DNA from: Gigaspora margarita
Taxonomy: Eukaryota > Glomeromycota > Glomeromycetes > Diversisporales > Gigasporaceae
DNA: 64,000 nucleotides
Direction: 5' to 3'
Assembly (NCBI GenBank): GCA_009809945.1
Contig: WTPW01000078.1
Span: forward strand, 289,570-353,569
Shown: positions 1 to 11,292 of the stretch, piece after piece
How the letters are laid out: every line of letters begins with the position of its first letter
How positions within the stretch are numbered: the stretch's first letter is position 1
Translations under genes and position numbers: made by a program
The notes under the pieces: generated by a model
What the model was told of the DNA's origin: nothing
Database searches by the model: none
Seen by the model: only the letters and a program-made list of their open reading frames with translations

Positions 1-419
1 TTGATAAGTATTTTATGTCTTTTGATACCAACAATTTATTTAATTCTGCAATAACCTATCAATTCTATTATTAGTCAATATGGACGTACTAATTACTTAT
101 TATCAGTTATTACTTGATATTGTACCCAGTTTTTACGTAATAAGTAAAAAAAACTGATGCTCGCAAAAGGAACCTTGATTGTAGAATATAAACTTCGGAA
201 TTATACCTTTCATGTTGTACTTGTGAATCATAACAACAAAAAGGACTGCACATGCAATAAATTGGTGGATGCTTTGAATTCTTTAGGAGATATATAATAT
301 ACATCAGTGCGATTAATGTATATTGAAGAGATACATAGTATTCATAAGTGCATTTGATGTATAATTGAAAGAGATATATAATACATTAATGCAATCAATT
401 TATATGGAAGTTGGGGTAG
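1..419. other. AT-rich DNA, no gene seen
   Basis: No convincing coding exon on either strand. Only short reading frames and AT-rich simple sequence are visible. Confidence 0.6.
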
Positions 420-745
420 TTTATGGTGTTCAGGTGAGATTTCGATTCGAATGAGGTTTCGGGTGAGGTTTCGAGTTTCCGACAAGGTTTCGGAAGTTAT
501 AATCCGAAGCCCGAAACTTCGGATTTAGCACAAAAGGGTATCAGCACCAACTTTGGAGAGAATAAACAAATAAGTTATTGATGTTTTGGCAGTTTCGGGG
601 TTTCGGTTGAGGTTTCGGGTTTCGGTCGAGGTTTCGGGTTTCGGGCGAGGTTTCGAGTTTCGGATAAGGTTTCGGAAGCTATAATCCGAAACCCGAAACT
701 TTCGGAATCGCCAAAAAAGGTTTCGGTGCCATCTTTGGCGTAAGG
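420..745. repeat. Duplicated ~183-bp CGAAA/TTTCG-rich repeat
   Basis: Two head-to-tail copies of a segment. Each begins with several GAGGTTTCGGGTTTCGG-like blocks, passes through a partial palindrome (TAATCCGAA, CCCGAAAC) and ends in a CACCAACTTTGG / GCCATCTTTGG block. The second copy starts about 183 bp after the first. The style resembles the subterminal arrays of the hAT elements elsewhere in this window, but no matching second end or target duplication was found. It may be one end of a decayed element. Confidence 0.7.
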
Positions 746-2890
746 TATTCAGAAGGTCCCAGAACAGATAAACTGATTTTTAAATTCTTTGATTCACAAT
801 CTCAAATCATTGGTCTATAGCTTGGGAAATATAAAATATGTTATTATTTGACAGAATGTTTTTCTTAGCATGCATAATTTCGTATGTACGTGGTCTACGA
901 ATAGTTATTTCTGGAAGTCGTTTATCCGCTTTTGCTGTATTTCTCGCATATTAAATCCTAAGTTAAATACTAGTGCTAAGAACAGAGTGCAACGAAGAGT
1001 ATGCTTTAATAGTGAGTGAAATGATGTGCTTCCGATTGGATAACACTTCCTTTTGACTTTATTTATATGTCGTAGTTTAAAATTCTGTTTTATGGTGTAA
1101 TAAAAAAAAACATAATACGATCTGATAGAAAATTTTTTGATTACGATAAAACCATACGATTTTTATTCGACATTGTGTGTTTTATGAAATATTACCGTAA
1201 AAACTCGAAATAACGGCATCTACGCGCTATTTTGATCACCTACGCGCGCGTTATTTCGAATACGCCCATGCGCGTTATTTTCGAAAGAAGCATAACTTTC
1301 CAATTCTATATGTTGCAATATTTTAAATCGGTTAATATGTTGCAAGAAGTGACGCGTTATTTCAGGACACCCATGGGCGTTATTTCGAAATTAAGCATGC
1401 TATTTTTAAAGGATTCAATTTTCGAAATAATACCCATTCTATAATATTGTGATAATAAGTCAGTAAATTAAGATTTAAATGTGAAACTTACCATTTTGCT
1501 ATTATGATTTTAAAAATTTTTTATATATTGTAATGAGTTATGGCCAAAATGCAATAACTATAATTATACAAACTATGGCATTATGTTTGCAGTTGCACAA
1601 ATTTCATCTCATAAACTGGGTTTCTGAACCAGTATTATAAGTCAGGTTTTTAAACTAGATTTGTAAACCAGGTTTATTATAAAATTAGTTCAGGAACCTG
1701 TCGTTAATTTTCTTTTGAACGAACAGCTAAAAAAGTAGTTCCGTTTACTTGAACGACTTAACATCCTTACCTACGTAGGAGGAGATTCTTGGCTTTGGAA
1801 ATTGGTCTTTGAGTTTTCCTCAGTTTTAGAAATGAAAGCAAAAGTTCATCTAAATTGAAAATAATGGATAGATGCGATGAGGAAAACGTCGACATGCTAT
1901 TTGCATACCCCAAACCGTTCGTCACTTGTAAAAAAAAAAAACTCCTTCAATTCCCAAAACAAGATAATTGCACTCAAGGTCAGTCCATTCATTAGACAAG
2001 AAGCTCAAAAATTGTTCTTGGAAACTAATGGCAAGATGCTGATATCTTGATTGGGAATGATTTATATTTTAAAGTCTCAAGATTATCTACCTACAATATC
2101 AAATATTTGTTCTAAATGTTTAGATATATTTGGACTTGATACAGACTCGTTCTTTAATAACACAATTCCAAACTCATGAACAAGTCTTCATTAAATCATA
2201 GACAAACTCGTTTTTATCGAAATTATTTTTTATGTCTTGGTGTTAATTATCCCAAATACTGTATATGATTGTATAATAATTTAGATCAATAAAATAGTTT
2301 GAAGGCTCTCTAGAAATAACTTTGTGAAACTTGTGATAATGTTTTAAATAATAATCAAGATGAAAAATATCACCTTGCTAAACTCAGGAAAAATATAGGC
2401 ACGCAATAGTTTCGACTTTTAAAATTATTTTCCTATTTCTACTGTATAATATATTATTATATATATATATTATTGTGAGCTTGATATTATCATTATTCTA
2501 TCATTATTATTTCATTATTTTATTTTTAAATTTTTTTTCTTATATTTTAATGAAAGAATGTTTCAGAGAGAAATGAAAGTTTACTTCCTGAACTCATAAC
2601 GATCTTACTTTTATAGGTTATCTTCATTTTTTTTATATGCGTAATTTTTTTTTTAAAATTATATTTCATAACAGATAAGAACAGCTGCGCGACACGTTAG
2701 AATCAGTACTATCTATTATCAGAAGTTCAACATCAAAATCCCATGAATGGATAAAGTTTTTCTAAAAATCAATTTTTTAATTTTCTTTATTATTATAATA
2801 ATTTAATGAAAAAAAGGGAATAGATGTCAATTGGCAAATAACTATGTATTATCATTGGGCTTTTGAAAAAAATGAATTAATAATATTATT
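746..2890. other. Intergenic AT-rich DNA with degenerate repeats
   Basis: No supported gene. Around 1205-1395 several GCGTTATTTCGAA / CCCATGGGCGTTATT motifs recur; they resemble the ends of the element inserted in the Sel1 pseudogene near 14.2 kb, so this is probably a decayed relative. Around 1610-1700 short palindromes such as CTGGGTTTCTGAACCAG occur. The rest is homopolymer-rich. Confidence 0.5.
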
Positions 2891-2921
2891 GTGCATAATT
2901 TTCTTTTTAATCAATATAAAA

Positions 2922-5064
2922 TTACACCTCCATTTTCATTTCATTATTCACTTCATTATTCACTTCATTATTCACTTCATTATTCACTTCATAATTCGCT
3001 TCATTATTCATTTGTTCTTTTGAAATTTCTATCGTCTCTGTTTCCATTGTTGTTGCTGGTTTCTTTATTTTTCGTGCCTTAGATGTAATATCAACGAGCC
3101 AAAGAGGTAACAATCCTTCATCACCGGGACCATCCCACAGTTCTTTGAGTGATTTATCATATGATATGTATCCACGTGATGCTTTTTCCAAAATCCATAC
3201 GAAATTGTTTATAATTATATAAGTGCCGATACCGGCGATAAGACCGTAGGCAATGTTGAATGTTAATGGCATGATCGCAATGGTTCTGTGATGAAATTTA
3301 TAATTTTTGAATGTTATTTTAAAAAATGGAGGACGTATATACAGTATAATAATAAATACTCACAAGAAACTAGGCACTGCATCTCCAACATAGTCCCAGT
3401 TAATATTTTTAATACTTCTCACCATTAAAGACCCAACAACCACCAAAGCAGGTCCAGTAGCCCATGGAGGTAAACTAGCAAAGATCGGAGCAAAAAATAA
3501 CGAGATAAAGAAGAAGAATGATATCGTAAGAGAAGTTATCCCTGTCCGGCCACCTTCCATAATCCCCGCTCCCGATTCAACATAAGCTGTGACAGGAGGC
3601 AAGCCAAAAATAGCACCAATTGAAATCGAAGAAGCATCACATATATACGCGGCAGTTGCACCTTCAAAATTCCCGGTTTCATCCGTGAAGCCACCGAATT
3701 TCGCCATTGAATAAATGGTTCCAGTAGCATCAAATATATCAACATACAGGAAAGTTATTAGGGCAATCCAGATATCCTTGTTGCTAAAATCGAAGTTCAT
3801 TGCACCTAGTGTTCTAATATTATGAATAAATATGTGCTTATACTTTGCCAATGAACAACAATTCAGAAGAATAATCTTACTTTTCAATTGGGTGGAAGCC
3901 AACAACATTCTTAAAGAAATCGAATCTCTCGTCGCCGTCAGGTCTATTAAGAAACCATTAACTGTTAGATAAATCTAATAAATCTAATAAATCTTCTTAC
4001 TTTTTTTTTTTTTTTGAACTCTTTGATGGGATCTTGCAAACATTTTAAGATGAATATCTAAGGACTTACGTGTAAGGAAAATAAGTAACTTGACTATTTC
4101 TAAACCAACTTACGACACTGATAAAAGTGATTCCCAACAATAGGCTTCCTTTAACTTTATAAAGCAATAGAATTGCTATAATTAAGAATCCCAGAATTCC
4201 AAACCAAGTAATAGGACTCTCCATGTGATGGCTCGTACAAGCACCAGTTGTTCCATTAAAATATTGATCTGGACAGCCACCAAGCGACACGACCGTAGCA
4301 GGATCAGTAGTAATTAAGGCAATCCCAGCATTTTTTTGTAATCCAATGAAACAAAGAAAGAGACCGATACCAGCACCAGCAGCATTTTTTATTGATTTTG
4401 GGATAAGTTTTGCAAGCCATTGACGAATACCAAATATTGAAAGGATGGCAAATATAATGCCTTCAAGAAATATAGCAGCAATTGCAGTTTGATATTGAAC
4501 TTTACCTCCACCATGAAAACCGACTACTGTGTAGGCGAAATATGCATTTAGGCCCATCCTTTAAAAAATTTTACCTATTTAAAACTTTGGTAATTGATTT
4601 TTTTTTTTTAGAAATTTCATAATAAAAGTTTATTTACCCTGGGGCAAGACCTAATGGCAGATTCGCAAAAACTCCCATAATAGCTGTAGCTAAACATGAA
4701 ACAGCAGCAGTTGCAGTAATTATATCTCTCTTCACCACCATTTGGCATGCAGCGTAATCCGGATCACCAATGCATGTATTTGCAACATCAGGTTGTTGAC
4801 AAACGCATGGACCACCTTATAGAGAAAATCGATTATAAATAATGTTAATCGTATGAAATATTTTATGATCTTCATACCTGAGTCAGCAACAATTGACGCA
4901 TTAACAGCTACGATATAAGCCATAGCAAAAAATGTCGTAAGTCCAGCACGAAGTTCAGTAGTGAATTGAGTATCACGAGTGTTAGAAGCACCACTGTTTT
5001 CAAGTTTAAAATACTTCCCAAAGGAAGTTTTAGCTACCACTCTGTTTAATTTCTCAAGGTTCAT
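2922..5064 (-). CDS. AzgA-type purine (hypoxanthine-adenine-guanine) permease, six exons
   Basis: Predicted proton-coupled purine transporter of the AzgA subfamily of nucleobase permeases, probably in the plasma membrane. Exons (high to low coordinate): 5064-4878, 4815-4638, 4558-4070, 3943-3881, 3813-3364, 3285-2922. All five introns are GT-AG and 62-126 nt, and the exons sum to 1731 nt (576 residues plus stop), close to the roughly 580 I recall for Aspergillus AzgA. Family blocks seen: [13 protein letters not shown] near residue 45, [26 protein letters not shown] across the exon 2/3 join, [43 protein letters not shown] and [14 protein letters not shown]. Multiple hydrophobic spans fit a 12-14-helix carrier. 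The C-terminal tail is hydrophilic and ends in Asn/Glu-rich repeats. No defect was seen. Substrate preference is inferred from family. Confidence 0.93.
2933..3012. repeat. 12-bp coding minisatellite in the permease C-terminus
   Basis: About six copies of a 12-bp unit (TTCATTATTCAC on the plus strand) encode V-N-N-E repeats at the cytosolic end of the permease. The unit is a multiple of three, so copy changes keep the frame. Confidence 0.85.
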
Positions 5065-6931
5065 ATTCTAAACGATTATTAATTTATGAGTTCTAAATGA
5101 TAAAACTAAGGCTTGATATATTTAAAAATCATAAGTTGATTATACCGTTAAATTGTGTTTATTTACGTGAATGTATTATATTCATGGATTTATATTTTTG
5201 AATGATAACTTTTTGTCCGAACTCCGAAAAATTTCCAAACGTCATATTTTCAAATGAAAATCTTTAATAGGCCAAGGTGGAACTATTATCGTCACAGTTT
5301 GCACAATGTATGTGCAATTAATATTATAAGAAAGGTCCATTCTTTTCATGGATTAATAAAAGAATCACAATTCAAATACTTATCTAAATTTAATGATCGA
5401 TCGTTTAACAATGTTCAATTCTATGTAATATATATTTTTTTCTTTTTTTTTTTCTGGGTTTTTTTTTCTTATATTCTTTCCACCTAATTAGTAAATTGTA
5501 ACGCTGTAGCATAAGTTTCACGTATTTGTGCCTGCAATACAGTTACGAACTCTCAAGAGAAAATGGATAACTAAAGAATTTATCATCCCGGATCAGCTGG
5601 ACTTTGAGACAGAAATTAATAAAAAAAAAAAAATACGAGTAAAATTTTACATATATTAATTTCATTTCTATAGTATCTAACTCCTAGCATATTTAATCCT
5701 AAATTCTTCTCTTCATGTACGCACGTACAAGAGCTTCAGAAAGTACGTAAGTACGTATATCTTGGTTGCATAAAACACACACAAACTTGTGCAATAAACA
5801 TATGTACTGTACGTACAGTACGTTAATCTCATGATTTGTGTTTGTTACTTTGTTTTTTTTTATAAATTTTTTTTGTGTAGGATTTTCTTTCTTATCGGGT
5901 ATCTAATGTAAATTTTTGGATATTGATTTAGCGTATCAAAATAATTATATATTCAACATTGGTAATAAGCTTTTCCAGGCTATACAATAACGGTAACATT
6001 AGAGGATCCTTTTGTTTTTAGAATTCGTTTACGTTGATCTTTCTTTATTGCTCATAATTTCAATTAATTATTTTTCCTTATTTTGGGAAAACAAAGGTTT
6101 CTAAACTCAGGATTAGAATGATGAGTTATATATAGGCTTTCCTAGAGACTTCCATTATATTCCTAAATTTGATCTTAAAGATACAAGGAACTTTCTGGAT
6201 TCTATGGATTTCGATTTCGAAATTGCAATCTTTAAAAAAATATCATTTTGATCAAGTTCACCTTTTATGGTATATGTCTTAGCAGTTATCGAATTTACAT
6301 ATACGTTATTGGGATAAAAATGATCCTTTATTTTGAGATAACGACATATTCGCTTCAAAGTAACGCGCAGGGGAACGTTATTTCGTGCTTATACGGTAAA
6401 AATATACTGATTAAAAATTATATTATTGGTTATATATATATATTTTTTTACTAAAGGTAGTCTACATTTAGTTTGCATTGTAATTGATATTAAAATCCTT
6501 TGTGTTATTCTCTTCCACACAATACTGCAATAGTAACACTAGTTACAATATAGCAACCCCGTTATCTCTGACTTAAATCACAGAAATTCCGTAACCTTCT
6601 CTGCAGGTGGCTTTGTAATTTTATTTGAGACGTATGCGTTTACGTTTTACGATTTGATTATCCTAAACAATTTATTATCGATGTAACTTTCACAACACTC
6701 TGGCAAATAATGCTTTGTATTTTATGTATTTGCGATTAGATGAGTTTTTGATTTGCGGTGTCACAAAGTCGTTAAATGACCTACCTACTTTGATTTTGTT
6801 AACTGTTAACAACAAAGTGTTATGTAGTACAGTGTTCTCAAATTTTGAATAGAAATATACTTTCACGTACGTACAGTACATAAATACGTCTAAGCATCGA
6901 TTTTTTCTTACAAAATTACTTTTATTTTAAA
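5065..6931. other. Intergenic region between permease and BTB-TLDc gene
   Basis: The two genes are transcribed away from each other, so this interval should hold both promoters. No clear TATA box can be singled out in such AT-rich DNA. Repeated GTACGTAC-type palindromes lie at about 5717-5756 and 5806-5823, with one more near 6866-6880 just upstream of the BTB gene. Near 6355-6385 is a short CGCGCAGGGGAACGTTATTT block resembling the 14.2-kb inserted element. Confidence 0.5.
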
Positions 6932-8494
6932 ATGGCTGAAAGATTTTTTTCTCGACTTTCTCAAGACTTTACTCGTCTTCTTGAGAGCGAATACGATTAT
7001 AACGTAATAATCGAAGTTGACGAACAACCAAATACCCAACTTTTTAAAACACATTCAGCAATATTATATCAACGTTCATTATACTTTCAACAGAAATTAT
7101 CAGAAGCAGTTAAAAAAGATAATTTCATTGAAATTAAATTAACTCACATTTCTATTAAAGTATTTAATACTATTATCAAGCAAGTTATTTTAAAATACAA
7201 TTATTATTTATTGTTTATATATATGCATTAATAGTAAAATTAAAAAAATTAATATATTTTTTTACATCTAATATATTTGTCATATAGATATATTTATGGT
7301 GGTTTAATTTCCTTAGAAAAGTTTGATACTTCAAACGTATTTGATCTCTTGATCACGGCTAATGAATTTAAGCTCACTGAATTAGTTGTATATCTTCAGT
7401 CTTATCTCATTAAAAGTAACCCCTCCTGGCTTCGCCTAAATTTTTTTCGTGTTTATCATTTAAGTTTTCATGATAATAATCTTAAAGCTTTGCAACAATT
7501 TTGTAATAACATTCTTAAAGAACATCCAAATGTAATTTTTAACTCTGAAAACTTTACTGTGCTTCAAGAGAGTGATTTAATTCTTCTATTAAAACATGAT
7601 GATTTACAAATGGATGAATCCGAGATTTGGGATAAACTTATTCTATGGGGAAAAGCTCAAACACCTGGATTGCCACCTAATATTGAAGAATGGAATGATG
7701 ATAACTTTAAATCTTTAAAGACCACACTACAAAATTGCCTTCCTCATATTAGGTATTTTCAAATTCCTGGTGAAGTTATTTTAAAGAAGGTTAAACCTTA
7801 TCAAAGCATTCTTGGAAGTGTATGGGATGATATTATGACAAAATTCATGGCTCCAAATATGCCGGTTAATTCAGTAATTTTACCTTCGCGTAAAAAGATA
7901 TCAACACAATTTTCCCCTCAACAATCATTTAATTCTTCTATAATTAATTTACATCATGTTGCAGAAATTTCTTCCTGGGTTGATAAACGTTCAACAATTT
8001 ATGATGTTTCTGAAATCCCATATGAATTTAAATTATTACTTAGAGGTAGTAAAGATGGATTCGCAATTGATATATTTCATAAATTATGTGATAATATACC
8101 TGATACAGTAATTATCATAAAAGTTGATAATACGGATGAGATACTTGGTGGATACAATCCTCTTACTTGGAAACCTAATAATTGTTTTGTTAAATCTTCT
8201 GATAGCTTTGTTTTCTCTTTACCAAATAGAAATACAAAGAAATCTATCCTTAGTCGTATAAATAATTATGCATCATCTACAAATACACCTGAAACAAGTG
8301 GTCCTTGGTTTTATTGTTGTAATTTTCATTGTCGTAATATTGATTCATGGTTTGTTGGAAAAGATAAATCTCTTAAACATTGGAATTGTAAAAAAGATAA
8401 ATATCATAATCCAATTAGAAGTATAGATGGTTGGTTTTCTATAGATGATTATGAAGTATTTCAAATTTGTAAAAAAACTTTAAAAATAATTTAA
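6932..8494 (+). CDS. BTB-BACK-TLDc domain protein, two exons with a GC-AG intron
   Basis: Exon 1 is 6932-7179, exon 2 is 7288-8494; together 484 residues. The N-terminal BTB fold (about residues 20-95) contains YNVIIEVDE, FKTHSAILYQRS and, across the splice join, IIKYIYGG. A BACK-type helical region follows (about 110-210, with KEHPNVIFNSENF and LLLKHDDLQMDESEIWDKLI). The C-terminal third is a TLDc domain (about 300-480: YEFKLLLRGSKDGFAI, DEILGGYNPLTWK, and a late SIDDYEVFQI). BTB-BACK proteins often act as cullin-3 ubiquitin-ligase adaptors; this combination is greatly expanded in Glomeromycotina and its role there is unknown. No GT donor keeps frame with the TATAG acceptor; the GCAAGT donor at 7180 does and restores the conserved BTB end. 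No stop or frameshift seen. Confidence 0.88.
7180..7287 (+). other. GC-AG intron of the BTB-TLDc gene
   Basis: The 108-nt intron begins GCAAGT, the usual consensus for GC donors, and ends CATATAG. Using it gives IIK joined to YIYGG, as expected at the end of a BTB domain. The GT at 7184 would break the frame. Confidence 0.75.
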
Positions 8495-8880
8495 GCTATA
8501 TAACCAGGTTGAAGTATATATTGAAGGTTTTTGCTTTATATTATCTATTTTAAGTTGTAATTTATATGAAAAACATTCAAGTTTTAGCACATTTGTCATT
8601 ATTAGTATAAAGAATATTTATTAATCGAATATTTATTCCTTTAATTCAATTAAGTGTAAAAAAAAAATTTTTTTGAAATGAATTATTCAAGTTCATGACT
8701 ATCTAATACTTGATAATTTATTTTATTAACAAGTAATAAAATTTCGTGCTTATATTTAAATTTTGGTTACTGTTAAAAAATAATATCTTCATTTGCACTT
8801 GATAAATTATATCGATAAAGTAATTATTTGGTAAAACTGAATAAATAATTTTATTTGATAAGTATCAGTATGCCGTACTA
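8495..8880. other. AT-rich spacer
   Basis: No gene seen; likely the 3' flank of the BTB-TLDc gene. Confidence 0.5.
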
Positions 8881-9176
8881 AATTTAGGGGTCGTCTAAAG
8901 CCAGGTGTGTTCACGTGATAAAAAGCCAATCAAATCATAAAATTTGATCTTTACGGATCAGACCGACGAGACAAAAACAAAGAAAAAAAGTGAAAAACGC
9001 CGAAAATACAAGAAACGAGTGTCTAAACCTGTCTAGAAGCATTAATAAAAAATGTCGGGAAGAAAATTTTACTTACAAAACAAGCCCTAATCCTAACCCT
9101 AACTAATCCTTACCTTAATTGTAATTAAATAATCAAAAACATATAAACGCACCTGGCTTTATCCATCCCCTAAATT
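8881..9176. mobile_element. MITE with ~31-bp TIRs and TA target duplication
   Basis: Both ends read AATTTAGGGG then a short variable part then TAAAGCCAGGTG; the inverted match is about 31 bp. The element is flanked by TA on each side (8879-8880 and 9177-9178), suggesting a Tc1/mariner-type MITE. It is 296 bp with no coding capacity. It includes a short stretch of CCCTAA-like repeats near 9083-9115. Confidence 0.75.
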
Positions 9177-9453
9177 TAGCACAAAAAGCTTAATGTAGTA
9201 CAGTTAAAAAACTGAAATTTAGAAAAAAATTTTATTATTAACCTTATATCAAATTTTTATAATAGATAAATATATATCTGTTTATCTACTTATAATTTTA
9301 GAAGTATATCTTTTTGATAAAATTTATGTTTATTAATTCAGAAATTAATTTAAAAATAAAAAATTATTAAAAATTATTAAATTTTAATACAAATTTTTAC
9401 TTAATAAAATTTAAAAATTTAATATGAAATTTTAATAAACTATTTTAATATAA

Positions 9454-11283
9454 GGAAAATCCTATGTGCCACCCCAGGTGGATCTAAGTTTTTTACCACC
9501 TCTACCAACAGATCGGCCAGTCAGATAAGTTTTTATTGTTTTTTTTTTTAGATTAGATTTGCTTTGTTTTTTTTTCTTATATATTTCTGCTACTTCTCTT
9601 TCTTCTAGGTGTGATTTCACCATTGGAGCCGTCGTTAGGAGATTCCGGGTAAGTTTTTCATCTTGGAGTCAGTTTTTTTTTCTTATATATTTACTGCTTC
9701 TCTTTCTTCCGGGTGTGATTTCGCCATTGGAGCCGTCGTTACTGGAGTTATTGGAATTACCATTTTCTTCTTCTTGGGGGTCTTTTTTTTCCTTATATAT
9801 TTGCGGTTGCTTCTCTTTTTTCGTGATTTCACTGTTGGAGCTGTCGTTAGAAGATTCTGGGTAAGTTTTTCATCTTGGTGTCATTTTTTTTCTTATAAAT
9901 TTATTGCTTCTCTTTCTTCTGAGTGTGATTTCACCATTAGAGCCATCGTTACTGAAGGTTTTGGGTAAATATTTCGTCTTGGAGTCAGTTTTTTTTACAT
10001 ATATATATTTACTGCTGCTTCTCTTTCTTCTGAGTATGATTTCATCAGTAGAACCATCATTACTAGAGGTTTTGGGCAAGTATTTTATCTTGGGTCAGGT
10101 GGTTTTTATATATATATATATATATATTTACTGCTGCTTCTCTTTTTTCTGGGTGTGATTTTGTTGTTAGAGCCATCGTTACTGGAGGTTTTGGGTCTTT
10201 TTCATCATTTTTCAGTAGTTCTAATAATTCTTCATCATTTTTATTTTCTGTTTCCTGTTTTTTTTGCTGATTCTTTACCACTCTTGTTGCAGTAGATTTG
10301 GTGGGCTTTGGGTAAGTATTTCATTTTGGGAGCAGTTTTTATATATATATATATATTTACTGCCGCTTCTTTTTCTTCTGGGTGTGATTTCATCACTAAA
10401 GCCATCGTTACTGGAGGTTTTGGTAAGTATTTCATCTTGAGGCAGTTTTATATATATATATATATATATTTACTGCCGCTTCTCTTTGATTTCATTATTG
10501 GAACCATCGTTACTGAAGGTTTTGGGTCTTTTTTTGTCATTTTTCAGTAGTTCCAAGAATTCTTTGTCATTTTTGCCTTCCATTCCTGTTTCTTTTGCTG
10601 ATTCTTCGCCGCCCTTGTTGTAGTGAATTTGGTGAGCTTTGGGTAAGTATTTCATCTTGGGGTCAATTATATATATATATATATATATATTTACTGTTAC
10701 TTCTCTTTCTTCTGGTGTGATTTCGTCAGTAGAGCCGTCATAATTAGAGGTTTTGGGTAAGTATTTCATCTTGGGTCAGGGGGTTTTTTTATATTTATAT
10801 ATTTCTGCCTCTTCTCTTTCTTCTGGGTGTGATTTCGTCATTGGAGCCATCGTTACTGGAGTGGTTCCAAGAATTCTTCATCATTTTCACCTTTTGTTTC
10901 CTATTTCTTTTGCTATTCTTGTTGTAGTGGATGGGCCAATTCTTCACCCGCCCTTGTTGCAGTGGATTTAGAGGCTTTGTCACTTCATTACACAACAATA
11001 TTCATTATACAATGATGTTCTTAAAACTTTTTTTGTTATACGAAGTTTTTTTTTCTTTTTTTTGTTATACGAAATTTTTTTCTTTTTTTTTTACATTACG
11101 CGTTTTTTTAAATAAAAAAATTGTATTTTAATAATAAAAAATTGTATTTTTAATAATAAAAAAATTGTATTTTTAATAGTATTTTTTAATAATAAAAAAA
11201 TTGTATTTTTAATGAAATTTGATTGGATGATTACTGGGAGTGGCAAAATAATTTACCACCCAGGGTGGCACATAGTTAACTCC
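9454..11283. mobile_element. Mutator-like non-autonomous element, 1.83 kb, 9-bp target duplication
   Basis: The ends are inverted repeats: the left begins GGAAAATCCTATGTGCCACC and the right, read inward, GGAGTTAACTATGTGCCACC, with GGTGG following in both. A perfect 9-bp duplication TTAATATAA flanks it (9445-9453 and 11284-11292), which fits Mutator-like elements. No transposase is present. The interior is mostly a tandem array of ~110-bp units, so this is a repeat-filled non-autonomous derivative. Confidence 0.85.
9560..10980. repeat. ~110-bp tandem array inside the Mutator-like element
   Basis: About ten units carry CTTCTCTTTCTTCTGGGTG, then ATTGGAGCCRTCGTTACTGG, then GGGTAAGTATTTCATCTTGG, and end in a T-rich or (TA)n stretch. 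Some units are about 230 bp because an extra segment (TTTTTCAGTAGTTC ... TTGTTGCAGTRGATTTGGTG) is present. On the minus strand several units read open as NDGSNDEITP- and KYLPK-like peptides, but lengths are not multiples of three throughout, so a real protein is doubtful. Confidence 0.8.
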
Positions 11284-11292
11284 TTAATATAA

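Noticed and set aside
2891-3082. Plus-strand open frame with HYSLHYSL repeats
   Set aside because: It is the reverse-strand shadow of the permease C-terminal 12-bp repeat.
7184-7190. GT donor for the BTB-TLDc intron
   Set aside because: It shifts the reading frame relative to the only good acceptor and would break the conserved BTB end.
9083-9115. CCCTAA-like telomeric repeat
   Set aside because: Only a few degenerate units inside a TA-flanked MITE; not a chromosome end or interstitial telomere of note.
9559-10971. Several short plus- and minus-strand ORFs
   Set aside because: They are by-products of the ~110-bp tandem array; frames shift between units.
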